Of a DNA stretch of 64,000 nt, positions 49,741-59,811 are shown piece after piece. Made by a program: the position numbers and the translations under genes. The notes beneath the pieces were generated by a model that was not told where the DNA came from, ran no database searches, and worked only from the letters and a program-made list of their open reading frames with translations. This DNA is from Massilia sp. H-1. GTDB taxonomy: Bacteria > Pseudomonadota > Gammaproteobacteria > Burkholderiales > Burkholderiaceae_D. The stretch is from positions 4,774,001 to 4,838,000 of the forward strand of contig CP087969.1 of NCBI GenBank assembly GCA_024703915.1. The letters are read 5' to 3'. How positions within the stretch are numbered: position 1 is the stretch's first letter; each line of letters opens with the position of its first letter.

Positions 49741-51480
49741 ATGAACTTGCGCGACTTTAAGATTGGAACCCGCCTGGCGCTTGGCTTCGGCAGTATCTTG
49801 CTGATCCTGGTCGCGATGGTCGTACTGACGAATGTTCTCAACGGGCGCAACAAGGACGAGCTGTTGCGCGGCCTGGCGACCACCAACGCCAAGAACCTGC
49901 ACGCGGCCACCATGAAAAGCGCGATGCTCGAAACCGGGATCGCGATGCGCAACATCGGTCTGCAGTCCGACGTGGCGCTGATGCAGAAAGAGCAGGACAA
50001 GGTCAAGGTGCAGAGCAAGCGCTATGAAGATGCGCGCGCCGCTTGCAGGCCGACGGCCTGAACGACGACGAGAAAAAGTGCTGGGCGAAGTCGCCGCGGT
50101 CGACAAGGATCTCGACGCCGCCTTCAAGGAAGCCATCGCCCAGGTGCTGGCCTTTAACAGCGAAGGCGCGGCCAAGGTGATCATGCTACCGCATCGATCC
50201 GCTCAATCAGCAGACGCTGACGCTGCTGTCGAAACTGGTCGACATGCAGCAAAGCGCGCAAAAGACCTTCCTGGACAGCTCCCTCAAGGCCGACGGCAGC
50301 CTGCGCACCCTGATGTATATCCTGGGCGCGGTGGCGGTAGCGCTGGGCGTCATGTTCGCCATGGTCATTACGCGCTCGATCGTGGCGCCCCTGCACGGCG
50401 CCGTGTCGGTGGCCCAGAAAGTGGCTAGGCGGCGAACTGACCTCGCAGGTGCACGTCGAAGGCAAGGACGAAACGAGCGAGCTGCTGCAGGCACTCAAGG
50501 ACATGAACGAGAGCCTGTCGCGCACCGTGGGCGAGGTGCGCACCGGGACCGAAACCATCACCGTCGCGGCCCAGGAAATCGCCAGCGGCAACGCCGACCT
50601 GTCTTCGCGCACCGAATCGCAGGCCAGCTCGCTCGAAGAGACGGCCAGCTCGATGGAAGAACTCACCTCCACCGTCAAACAGAACGCCGACAATGCGCGC
50701 CAGGCCAACCAGCTGGCGGTGTCGGCCTCCTCGGTGGCGCTGCAGGGCGGCACCGTGGTGGCGCAGGTGGTCGAGACCATGGGCTCGATCAAGGACAGCT
50801 CGCGCAAGATTGTCGACATCATCGGTGTCATCGACGGCATCGCCTTCCAGACCAACATCCTGGCGCTGAACGCGGCCGTGGAAGCGGCGCGCGGGCGAGC
50901 AGGGACGCGGCTTCGCGGTGGTGGCGGCCGAAGTGCGCAACCTGGCGCAGCGTTCAGTAAGCGCGGCCAAGGAAATCAAGGCCCTGATCGGCGACTCGGT
51001 CGACAAGGTCGACAACGGCAGCAAACTGGTCGACCAGGCCTAGGCCAGACCATGGAACTGATCGTCACCTCGATCAAGCAGGTGGCCGACATCATGGGCG
51101 AGATCACCGCCGCCACCCAGGAACAAAGCAACGGCATCGAGGAAGTCAACCAGGCCATCACCCAGATGGACGAAATGACGCAGCAGAACGCGGCCCTGGT
51201 CGAACAGGCTGCCGCCGCCGCCGAGAGCATGGAAGAGCAGGCCGAGAAGCTGGCCGCCGCGGTCAGCATCTTCAAGCTGACCGGCGACGAGGACAAGGCG
51301 CTGCGCGCCATGACGCGCCCGGGCCGGGCACCGGCACCGGCAGCCAAGCAGCGCCACCCCGTCCGCGTCCGGCGGCCGAAGCGCCCAAGCTGGCCAAGGC
51401 GGCAGCGGCGCCCAAGAAGCTCGCTTCCTCCGCCGCCGAAGACTGGGAAGAATTCTGGAAGCCATCAACCAGGGAACTGA
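49741..51480 (+). CDS. Methyl-accepting chemotaxis protein (Tar/Tsr type) with DWEEF tail
   Basis: About 570 residues. MNLRDFKIGTRLALGFGSIL starts the first membrane helix; a four-helix periplasmic sensor follows (ATTNAKNLHAATMKSAMLET); second helix MYILGAVAVALGVMFAMVIT; HAMP; signalling hairpin GVIDGIAFQTNILALNAAVE. After a Pro/Ala linker the protein ends DWEEF, the pentapeptide that tethers CheR and CheB; the bases after it read TTCTGGAAG where a stop is expected, so I infer an inserted base. Indels near 50035, 50090, 50190, 50423, 50897 and 51041. Confidence 0.93.
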
Positions 51481-51483
51481 TAC

Positions 51484-52351
51484 GTGCCGCTACTCAAATC
51501 CGAGACCGTTAAAGAGTTCAATTTCACGCGCAGTGACTTTGAACGGGTGCGCGCTGATTTACCAGCGCTTAGCCAAGCATCTCGCTTGCCGACAGCAAGC
51601 AGGAAATGGTCTACAGCCGTCTGGCGCGGCGCCTGCGCGCGACCGGCATCGATTCCTTCGTGCGCTACCTGGACGACCTGGAAGCGGGGCGCCTGGGCGA
51701 GGAGTGGGAGTCGTTCACCAACGCGCTGACGACCAACCTGACCTCGTTCTTCCGCGAAGCGCATCATTTCCCGCTGCTGGCCGAACACCTGAAAAAGCTG
51801 CATGACCATCCGATCACGATCTGGTGCTCGGCCAGTTCGACCGGCGAAGAGCCGTATTCGATCGCCATGACGGCCTGCGAGGCGTTCAATACCCTGACCC
51901 CGCCGGTGCAGATTGTCGCCACCGACATCGACACCAACGTGCTGACCATCGGCTCGAACGGCGTGTACGGGATCGAGCGGCTCGACAAGATGGCCCCCGA
52001 GCGCGCGCCGCTTTTCCTGCGCGGGCGCGGGGACCAGGAAGGCATGGCGCGGGTTCGCCCGGAACTGCGCCAGCTGGTCACTTTCAGGCAGCTCAATCTG
52101 CTGGGCGACAAGTGGCCGCTCACCGGGCAGTTCGACGTCATCTTTTGCCGTAACGTGATGATCTATTTTGACAAGGCGACGCAGCGCAAGATCCTGTCGC
52201 GTTTCGTGCCGCTCATGAAGCCGCACGCGCTGCTGTTTGCCTAAGCCATTCCGAAAACTTCCTGTACGTGTCGGACGCGCTCAAATTGCGCGGCAAGACC
52301 GTGTATGAACTCGACGACCGTCGCGCACCACGCGACCTGGAAGTGAGATGA
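51484..52351 (+). CDS. cheR: Chemotaxis protein methyltransferase CheR
   Basis: SAM-dependent methylation of receptor glutamates; about 283 residues. FTRSDFERVRALIYQRAGIS, YSRLARRLRATGIDSFVRYL, NLTSFFREAHHFPLLAEHL, TIWCSASSTGEEPYSIAMTA (SAM site), FDVIFCRNVMIYFDKATQRK and LLFAGHSENFLYVSDALKLR. GTG start two codons after the receptor. Indels at about 51566 (GCTTAGCCAAGC for GCGCCGGC) and 52240 (GCCTAAGCC). Partner tether is the DWEEF tail encoded just upstream. Confidence 0.95.
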
Positions 52352-52360
52352 GAACCGACC

Positions 52361-52964
52361 ATGGCCTCCGACAAAGAACAATTCGCCACTAACGTCTACT
52401 ACGACCGCACTTTCGACTGCGACGCGGCCAAGATCCTGCCGGGCGAGTACTACTACACGCCCAAGGACATGCTGATCGTGACCGTGCTCGGCTCGTGTGT
52501 CTCGGCCTGCATCCGCGACCGTATATCGGGTCTGGGCGGCATGAACCACTTCATGCTGCCCGACGGCGGCGGCGACAGCGGCAGCCCGGCCTCGGCCTCG
52601 GCGCGCTACGGTTCGTACGCGATGGAGATCCTGATCAACGACCTGCTCAAGTCGGGCGCGCGGCGCGAGAACATGGAAGCGAAAGTGTTCGGCGGCGGCG
52701 CCGTGCTGCGCAGGCTTCACCGCGATCAACGTGGGCGAGCGCAATGCCGCCTTCGTGATGAACTACCTCAAGACCGAGAAGATCCGGGTGGTGGCCGAGG
52801 ACCTCAACGACGTCTTCCCGCGCAAGGTCTATTTTTTCCCGCGCACTGGCAAGGTGCTGGTCAAGAAGCTGATGCAATCGCATAACGACACGCTGGCCAA
52901 GCGTGAACTCGACTACGCCAGCCGCCTCAAAGAGCCGGTGGGCGGCGAGATCGACCTGTTCTGA
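52361..52964 (+). CDS. cheD: Receptor glutamine deamidase CheD
   Basis: About 200 residues. Catalytic cysteine in MLIVTVLGSCVSACIRDRIS, histidine in GLGGMNHFMLPDGGGD, and KVFGGGAVLRGFTAINVGER after repair near 52712 (CGCAGGC for CGCGGC). Ends KEPVGGEIDLF. It deamidates receptor glutamines and in some systems helps CheC-type phosphatases; none is present here. Nine bases after cheR. Confidence 0.95.
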
Positions 52965-52978
52965 GCGGGAGAGACGAC

Positions 52979-54062
52979 GTGAAAAGATCAAGGTACTGAT
53001 CGTGGACGACTCGGCGCTGATTCGCAGCGTGATGAGCGAGATCATTTCGAGCCAGGCCGACATGGAAGTGGTGGGCGTGGCCCCCGACCCGCTGGTGGCG
53101 CGCGAGCTGATCAAGCAAACCAATCCGGACGTGCTCACGCTCGACGTCGAGATGCCCAAGATGGACGGCCTCGATTTTCTCGAAAAGCTGATGCGCCTGC
53201 AGGCCCATGCCGGTGCTGATGGTGTCCTCGCTGACCGAGCGCGGCTCGGAAATCACGATGCGCGCTGGAGCTGGGCGCGGTCGATTTCGTCACCAAGCCG
53301 AAGATCTCGATCCAGAGCGGGATGCGCGAATACACCGAACTGATCGCCGATAAGATCCGCGCCGCGGCCAAGGCCCGCATCAAGCCGCGCACCGTGGGAC
53401 CAGGCGCAGCCCCCCCCGTGCTGCTTAGGCCCTGCGCAGCCCGCTCACGTCGTCGGAAAAACTGATCATCATCGGCGCCTCCACGGGCGGGACCGAAGCG
53501 ATCCGCGAATTTCTCATGCAGATGCCGTCCGACTGCCCCGGCATCCTGATCGCCCAGCACATGCCGGAAGGGTTCACCACCTCGTTCGCGCTTGTCGCTC
53601 GACACCCTGTGCAAGATCAGCGTGCGCGAAGCGGCCGATGACGAGCGGGTGCTGCCCGGCCACGCCTACATCGCACCCGGCCACTCGCACCTGCTGCTGG
53701 CCCGTTCGGGCGCCAACTATGTCACCAAGGTCGAGCAGACCGACCCCGTCAACCGGCACCGGCCCTCGGTCGACGTGCTGTTCCGCTCGGCCGCCGCCGC
53801 AGCCAAGCAAGAACGCGGTCGGGGTGATCCTGACCGGGATGGGTAAAGACGGCGCGGCTTAAGCATGCTCGACATGAAAAACGCGGGTGCTTACAACTTC
53901 GCCCAGGACGAGGCGACCTGCGTCGTATTCGGCATGCCGCGCGAGGCGATCGCGCTGGGCGGGACCCACGAAGTGGGACCGCTGACCTCGCTACCGGGCA
54001 TGGTGCTTGGCTATCTGGCAACGCAAGGCAGCCGCGTTGCGTGTTTGATCCGATTACGGTGA
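52979..54062 (+). CDS. cheB: Receptor methylesterase/glutaminase CheB
   Basis: Response regulator-esterase removing receptor methyl groups. GTG start gives KKIKVLIVDDSALIRSVMSE; phospho-acceptor Asp56 in DVLTLDVEMPKMDGLDFLEK. Esterase triad: Ser in IIIGASTGGTEAIREF, His in ILIAQHMPEGFTTSFA, Asp in GVILTGMGKDGAAGMLDMKN. Indels near 52983 (missing A), 53205, 53250, 53425 (LLPALRS), 53590, 53808 (AAG-KNAVG) and 53857-53864 (AAG-MLDMK). The exact C-terminus after LATQGSRVA is uncertain. Confidence 0.94.
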
Positions 54063-54172
54063 TTTCCCCGCCATCTTGTTCGCTACAGGGCAACAAAAAT
54101 GCTATCCTTAAGTCTGCTTCGCAAGTGGGGCAGTCACTTCAAACCACAGTACGAGAATCAACGGAGTAATTC

Positions 54173-54570
54173 ATGGCTGATCCAAAGATGCGTTTTTTAG
54201 TAGTTGACGATTTCTCGACGATGCGGCGCATTGTCCGCAATCTGCTCAAGGAACTGGGTTACGCCAACGTCGACGAAGCGGAAGACGGCGTGATGGCGCT
54301 GGCCAAGCTGCGCAGCGAGCAATTCGACTTCGTGGTGTCGGACTGGAACATGCCTAACATGGACGGACTGACAATGTTGCAAAACATTCGAGCCGATCCC
54401 GCGCTGGCCAAGCTGCCGGTGCTGATGGTCACCGCCGAAGCGAAAAAGAGAACATCATCGCGGCCGCCCAGGCCGGTGCCAACGGTTATGTGGTCAAGCC
54501 GTTCACCGCCGCGACGCTCGACGAAAAGCTCAACAAGATTTTCGAAAAACTCGAAAAAGTCGGAGCCTGA
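54173..54570 (+). CDS. cheY: Chemotaxis response regulator CheY
   Basis: Motor-binding CheY, about 131 residues: KMRFLVVDDFSTMRRIVRNL, phospho-acceptor Asp57 in [39 protein letters not shown] and NGYVVKPFTAATLDEKLNKI. Much closer to enterobacterial CheY than the copy at 46569. One base is missing near 54445 (AKK-ENII, an A-run). Followed by cheZ with 1 base between. Confidence 0.96.
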
Positions 54571-54571
54571 C

Positions 54572-55234
54572 GTGGGCGAGCTCAACACCGAGGCCGCGGT
54601 CCGCGCGGACGGCGCTTCGGGGGACATGGCCACGCACGACGAGTTCCTCAGCCGCATCGGCCACATGACGCGCGCTGCACGAAAGCTTGCGCGGGCTGGG
54701 CCTGGACAAGCTGATCGAAAAAGCGGCCAGCGACATCCCCGATGCGCGCGACCGGCTCGACTACGTGGCCCGTTTGTCCGAACAAGCCGCGCAAAAAGTG
54801 CTGAACGCGACCGACGCCGCCGGCCCCCTGCAAGACCAGATCGAACGCGACGCGGGCGCGCTGGCCGCGTCCCTGCAAGGCCTGCTCGACAAGCCGGACA
54901 CGAGCGACGCCGACTGGCGCGCCATGGCCAGCCAGACGATCGCCGCACTGGCCGAAGCGCGCGCAGCACGGTCCAGACCAAGAGCCACCTGATGGACATC
55001 ATGATGGCGCAGGACTTCCAGGATCTGACCGGGCAGGTGATCACCAAGGTGACCACGATTGCCCAGAACCTGGAGCAGCAGCTGGTGCAGATGCTGGTCG
55101 ATTTTGCCCCGGCCGAAGTCAAGCGCGAATACGACAGCGGTCTGTTGAACGGACCGCAAATCAACCCAACCGGCAATGACGTGGTGTCCAATCAGGGCCA
55201 GGTTGACGACCTGCTCGACAGCCTCGGGTTCTGG
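54572..55234 (+). CDS. cheZ: CheY-phosphate phosphatase CheZ
   Basis: Helical phosphatase ending the CheY signal, about 215 residues. SRIGHMTRALHESLRGLGLD, DIPDARDRLDYVARLSEQAA, the catalytic helix SHLMDIMMAQDFQDLTGQVI with Asp and Gln, and the C-terminal CheY-binding peptide VDDLLDSLGF. The peptide should be the last residues, yet the text continues TTCTGGAAG, so the stop TGA is probably hidden by an inserted G. GTG start. Indels near 54683 and 54963. Confidence 0.92.
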
Positions 55235-55277
55235 AAGCCGCCCGGCATCGCAACTCAACCTAACAACGACTCATACA

Positions 55278-56493
55278 ATGCACGAAACAAACTTCATCGT
55301 CCGCGAACCGCTGCTCGACCCGAAACAACGCGTGATCGGCTACGAGCTTTCCTGGCACCTGGAACCGAATCAGGTACCGACCGATGAGGATCTCGAAGCG
55401 CTGATCGGCTTTGTCGCCGAGAACGTCAACGACGACGAGCACGGCTGGCTGCTCAAGGACAAGATCCTGTTCCTCGACGCGGTCCCCAACATGCTCTCGA
55501 CCGACGCGCTGTTCAACATGCCGCCCGAGCGCACCGTCCTGACCATGAAAGCGAAGGACCTGACCGATCCGGATACCCTGTCGGCGGTGCAGGGCTTGCG
55601 CGCCATGGGCGGCGTCGGCATCTCGGTGCGCGACGGCGACCTGGCCCACCTGGGGCAGAACCTGGCCATGAGCGCCTCCTACATCGAAGTGCGCTTCATG
55701 CCGCGCCGACGTGGCCGCGCAAGCGCACCCTACGCCCAGGCCAAGCAGTCGGCCGTGCGCATGGTCGGCCGTCCGGTCGCCACCTGGGAAGATTTCGACT
55801 CCTGCGCCGCGCTGGGGCTGGACGCCTTCGTCGGCAAGCTGCACCTCACGCCCCGTCCGGGCACCCCGGTCAAGGGCATGAACCCGGCCCAGACCATCAT
55901 CCTGCAGCTGATGCAGATGGTGCAAAAGAACGAAGACATTCCCAAGATCGAGGGCGTGCTCAAGCGCGACCCTGCGCTGTCGTACAAGCTGCTGCGTTTC
56001 ATCAACTCGGTTAGGCTTTGGCGCCACGCGCGAAATCCAGTCGCTGCGCCAGGCCATCACGATGATGGGTTACGCGCCGATGTACCGCTGGCTCACGCTG
56101 CTGCTGGCGACCGCCTCGACCAGCGGCTATTCGCCGGTGCTGATGGAAACGGCCGTGGTGCGCGGGCGCCTGACCGAACTGCTCGGCATCAAAGCGCTCA
56201 AGCGTGGCGAAGGCGAAAACCTGTTCGTGGCCTAAGGCATGTTCTCGCTGCTCGACCGTCTGCTCGGTCTGCCGATGAAAGAAGTGCTCGACACCATCCA
56301 GCTGCCGGATGAAGTGGTGGAAGCCTTGCTCACGCGCGGCGGCAAATACGGCCCCTACCTGGCGCTGGCCGAAGCGTGCGAGCTCGACTCGAACCTGGTG
56401 GCCTCGCTCGCGAAGAGTCTCGAGATCGACCCGGTCGACGTCAACAAAGCCCACCTGTCCGCCCTGGCCTGGGCCCAGAACGTCACCACCTAA
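55278..56493 (+). CDS. EAL/HDOD (YuxH-type) signalling protein
   Basis: About 404 residues. The N-terminal EAL-like domain starts MHETNFIVREPLLDPKQRVI and lacks the catalytic EAL, ExN and DD motifs that I can see (KDKILFLDAVPNMLSTDALF), so it is probably not an active phosphodiesterase. The C-terminal HDOD domain reads QLMQMVQKNEDIPKIEGVLK, PALSYKLLRFINSAGF and SLRQAITMMGYAPMYRWLTL. Indels near 55705, 56010 (INSAG-FGATRE) and 56232 (VAG-MFSLLD), the last two expected GCCGGC. It closes the chemotaxis cluster 43 bases after cheZ. Confidence 0.85.
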
Positions 56494-56507
56494 CCCCGTT
56501 CCACAAT

Positions 56508-56596
56508 CGGGGTCAGACCTCAATTCTGCAACTAGTTCCACTATCAGGGGTCAGACCTCAATTCCGCAACTAGTTGCGGAATTGAGGTCTGACCCC
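56508..56596. repeat. Two GGGGTCAGACCTCAATT repeat units
   Basis: CGGGGTCAGACCTCAATTCT (56508) and a second, fully palindromic unit at 56545-56596 (CAGGGGTCAGACCTCAATTC, CGCAACTAGTTGCG centre). Same family as 24319-24386. It separates the convergent ends of the chemotaxis cluster and the glycan locus and could form strong RNA hairpins from both sides. Confidence 0.75.
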
Positions 56597-56631
56597 GATT
56601 TTCGTTGGTGGGGGCGGATTTTGGGAGTGGC

Positions 56632-57624
56632 TTATGCGGTGTCGGCGGGGTAGTGCACGCCGATTTGCTGGCGGATGGTGTCGAGCAGGGCCATTTGCGC
56701 GAGCGTGTCTTCGTGCAGCATGTGCGGGCTTTCCAGCAAGCCCAGGCGCAGGCAGCGGCCCGCTTCCAGCGCTTCGTGCACGTAGCCGTTGCCCAGATAG
56801 GGCGTGGCGATCGTGCGCACGCTGCCGTCGGCCAGTTTGACGGTCACGCTTTTGGCCAGGTGGAACATGGCGTCCATGCGGACGCTGCCCAGGCTGCCGG
56901 ACACGGTCAGCTCGCACGGCGTGCGCGCCCGCAGCGAACAGCTGCAGATCGACAGCGCGCCGCTGGCGTGCTTCATCGAGAAGCCGGTCGTCAGATCGAT
57001 CCCGCCATCACTGAGCACGGCCTGCGCCTGCACCGCGCTCACGGGACCGAGCAGCGCGCACGCGATCGAGAGCGGGTAAATGCCCAGATCCAGCAGCGCG
57101 CCGCCGCCCAGCTCCCGCTTGTTGACGCGGTGCTCAGGGTCCTGCGTGGCCGCGAAGCCGAAGTCGGCGTGCACCTGCTGCACGGTGCCGATGTCGCCCG
57201 CTTCGACGATCCGCCGCACTTGCGCCAGCGCTTCGGCATGAAGCGCGTCCACATCGCCTCCATCAGGAACAGCTTCTTCTCGCGCGCCAGCGGACCACTT
57301 GCCGCGCTTCGCGCAGGTTCATCGTGAACGGCTTCTCGCACAGGACCGCTTTGCCGCCGTTCAGGGCCAGCATCGCGTTCGCGGCGTGCATCGGGTGCGG
57401 GGTGCCGATGTAGATGATGTCGATATCCGGCGCGGCGGCCAGCGCTTCGTAGGAGCCATAGCAGGCAGGGGCGCCGAAGCCGCCCGCGAAGTCGCGCGCT
57501 TGCCGCCAGGCTGCGCGAGCCGACTGCGGCCAGCACGGCGCCCGGCGTGTCCATCAACGCGGTGGCAAAGGCGCGCGATGCCGCCGGTGCCGAGGATGCC
57601 CCACCTGACTGGCTGCTCCGTCAT
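56632..57624 (-). CDS. Gfo/Idh/MocA-family NAD(P)-dependent oxidoreductase
   Basis: About 330 residues, sugar or cyclitol dehydrogenase family. Rossmann start VRWGILGTGGIARAFATALM, then IDIIYIGTPHPMHAANAML and the conserved KAVLCEKPFTMNLREARQV; substrate domain with LMEAMWTRFMPA and ELGGGALLDLGIYPLSIACA. Indels near 57570, 57515, 57490, 57290 and 57245. Its ATG overlaps the stop of the UPF0303 gene (ATGA); last gene of the beta-glucan locus. Close relatives include dimeric dihydrodiol dehydrogenase-like and glucose-fructose oxidoreductase-like proteins. Confidence 0.86.
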
Positions 57625-58095
57625 GGCGCCACCTTCAGGTAGGCTTGCAGCGCGCACGACCAGTGCGTGGTCGTCAGGGCCGGGCAAGCCCGACACCGTG
57701 ATCGTGCCGACCTGCCCGGCGCCGCGCACCGTCAGTGGGAAGGCGCCGCCGTGAGCCGCGTACTCGCGCGCATCGAGCGTGGGGATGGCGTCGATGTCGC
57801 CGCCGCGGTTCTTGATGTCGGTGTGGATGTAGAACGAACTGTGGCCGCTATGGTTGACCAGGTTGCGCTTGCGGCGGATCCAGTCCGCATGGTCGGCTGT
57901 GGTGCCCTCCATGCCGTGATAGAACAGCTGCGTGCCGTTGCGGGTGATGTCGACCGCGACCGCCTGCCCGGCGGCGCGCGCCAGTGCCACGATCTGCAGG
58001 CCGATGTCGAGCGCGGCCTGGTTGTCGAAGGCGTCGAACTGCAGTGTGCTTTCCTGGCGCGCGATGGCGGCCAGATTCTGTTCCTGCTCTTGCAT
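57621..58095 (-). CDS. UPF0303/HbpS-like heme-degrading domain protein
   Basis: About 158 residues. LQFDAFDNQAALDIGLQIVA, AVAVDITRNGTQLFYHGMEG, DHADWIRRKRNLVNHSGHSS and YAAHGGAFPLTVRGAGQVGT are diagnostic of UPF0303 (GlcG/HbpS superfamily). Function in sugar loci is unknown. The start MQEQEQNLAAIARQ has a GCGAGG ribosome site, yet the frame is continuous with the upstream GH9 gene with no stop between, so either the two are fused or a base is missing. An indel near 57645 alters the last 10 residues. Confidence 0.82.
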
Positions 58096-59811
58096 GGGAC
58101 CTCGCGATATGTCGCCGGTGAGTACTTGCAGCGCCGCCGTCACGTACACCAGCGGTGCGTTCCAGTTGATCGCCACTTCATTGCTGGCAAAGCTGCAGAC
58201 GTCGTCCAGGTAGGAGGTGGCGGCCACGCTGTTGGGGTAAGGCTGTTTGCATTCGGCCTTGTCCTGCTGGCCCGCTTGCGGTCCGCCGGTCAGGAAGCCC
58301 GGAACGGGTGCGGCGACCCGGTCGGCCTGCGATGGCCGGTGATGCGGGTGCTGCGACGGCCGCGCACCGAACCCGGTCACAAAGGAATACCCGGTCGCGT
58401 TGCGCCCCAGGACGTAGTCGAGCGCCGACTGGGCCGCATCCAGGTAGTCGCGCTTGCCGTTGATGCGGTAGGCCTGCAGCAGCATCATGGCCTGGTTCAT
58501 GACGACGGCGTTGCTGCCCCAGACGAAGTCGGGCTCCTGCATCGCCAGCCGGTAGGCCGAGGAGCGCCACTCACGCGCCAGGCGCGCGGCCAGGCCGTCG
58601 ATGCGGCTTTCGATCAGCTGGCGGTCGGCCAGCGGCGTCAGTGCGGCGCGGTGCTGGGCCAGCGACATCCAGGCCAGGCCGCGCACGTCGTCCCATGCGG
58701 GGACGGTGGCGCTCACCGATTCCGGGTTCATGGCGCGGTAGTAGCTGTCCTTGCCGCTGCTGATGTAGAGCTCCGCAGCGGCCCAGGCGCGCTCGTCGCC
58801 GGTCTTGTCGTCGCCATATTCGCCGGTGACGACATCGGCCGGGTTCCGGAAGTGCCGGGCCGGATTGGCTTCGGCCCAGGTCCACGCCGCCTGCGCTGCC
58901 GCCAGCATGCGCGCCGACAGTCCCGGATGCTGCTTGTCGTAGCGCTTGAATACGCGGCTGGCCGCAGCCATGGTGGCGGCGAAATCGAGGGTGGCGGCGG
59001 TGCTCTTGGCCACCACGTAGCGCGGCGCTTTCATGGCGTCCGCCTAACATGACCATGGCGTCGAAATGCAGGTTGGTCAGCTTGTGATAGACGCCGCCGT
59101 CGGCCGGGTCCTGCATGGCGAGCATCCACTCGAGGTTCCACAGCGCTTCGTCGAGGATGTCGGGCAGGGCGTTGCTGGACTCCGGAATCCCGGTGTCCTG
59201 CCGCGCGAACCAGGCGGGAAAATGTTCATAGGCGGCCAGCAGGGTATAGGTGGCGATGCCCGAACTGGCGATGTACTTGTTGTAGTCGCTTGAGCGTCGT
59301 ACCAGCCTTTGCCCGCCGCGATGACGGTGCTTAAGAGGGGGGCGCGGCCGTCGCGGCCGAGGCGTGGACGAGGACTTTGTCGTCCGGGTGCCCGGCCGCG
59401 CGGGCATGGACGCCCGCGTGGCCCTGGTCCAGCGCGATGCTTAAGCGCGGTTGAAGTAGTAGGCCTTGAGCGCGGCGCTGCCGAGGTCCCGGTAGGCATC
59501 GGCGCCGATGACGAATACGTCGGACGGCGCGGCGCCGGCCACCCGGATGCGGTAGCGCCCCGGCGTGGTCAGCTGGGAAAAATCGGCCAGCCGCACGGTT
59601 TCGCGCGACGCTTCCCAATACGCGGGTGCGCCCAGCCTAGCCACGGTAGATGCTGGCGCCGTTGTCGGCGCCGATCACGTCGAAGTCCGCTGCTTTGGAC
59701 GCTGGCACCACGGCCAGCTTGGCAGACGCTGGCAGAAAGCCGGTCTGGTTCACCTTGATGGCCGCGTTCTGCGCGCGCATGGGCGGAGGCGGCCAGCAGC
59801 AGTGGAACCAT
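58096..59811 (-). CDS. Glycoside hydrolase family 9 (cellulase/beta-glucanase type)
   Basis: About 570 residues. A signal peptide (MVPLLLAASAHARA) suggests periplasmic location. N-terminal Ig-like CelD domain: IKVNQTGFLPASAKLAVV, RYRIRVAGAAPSDVFVIGAD. GH9 catalytic barrel: KGWYDAGDYNKYIASSGIAT (catalytic base Asp region), ALPDILDEALWNLEWMLAMQ, DYVLGRNATGYSFVTGFGAR (His region), NSVAATSYLDDVCSFASNEV and AINWNAPLVYVTAALQVL with the acid Glu in SNEVAINW. Indels near 59290 (DAG-DYNK, GCTCAAGC), 59048, 59439-59446 (NRAG-IALDQ) and 59640. Start overlaps the MFS stop (TGATG). Probably cleaves cello- or mixed-link oligosaccharides. Confidence 0.88.

Noticed and set aside
54445..54520. GCCGGT/GCCGGG as part of the affected motif
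   Set aside because: GCCGGT is read correctly at several places (for example near 54475 and 1212); only one or two GCCGGT positions (46862, perhaps 43787) look altered, so the full GCCGGC seems needed.
59331..59345. GCTTAAGA at 59334 as another corrupted site
   Set aside because: The final base differs and the GH9 frame passes through it, so it may be genuine or a different error.
10524..59446. A micro-mobile element or tag of sequence GCTTAAGC
   Set aside because: Where checked it replaces GCCGGC with net +2 or +1 bases, makes no target duplication, and varies in length from site to site.
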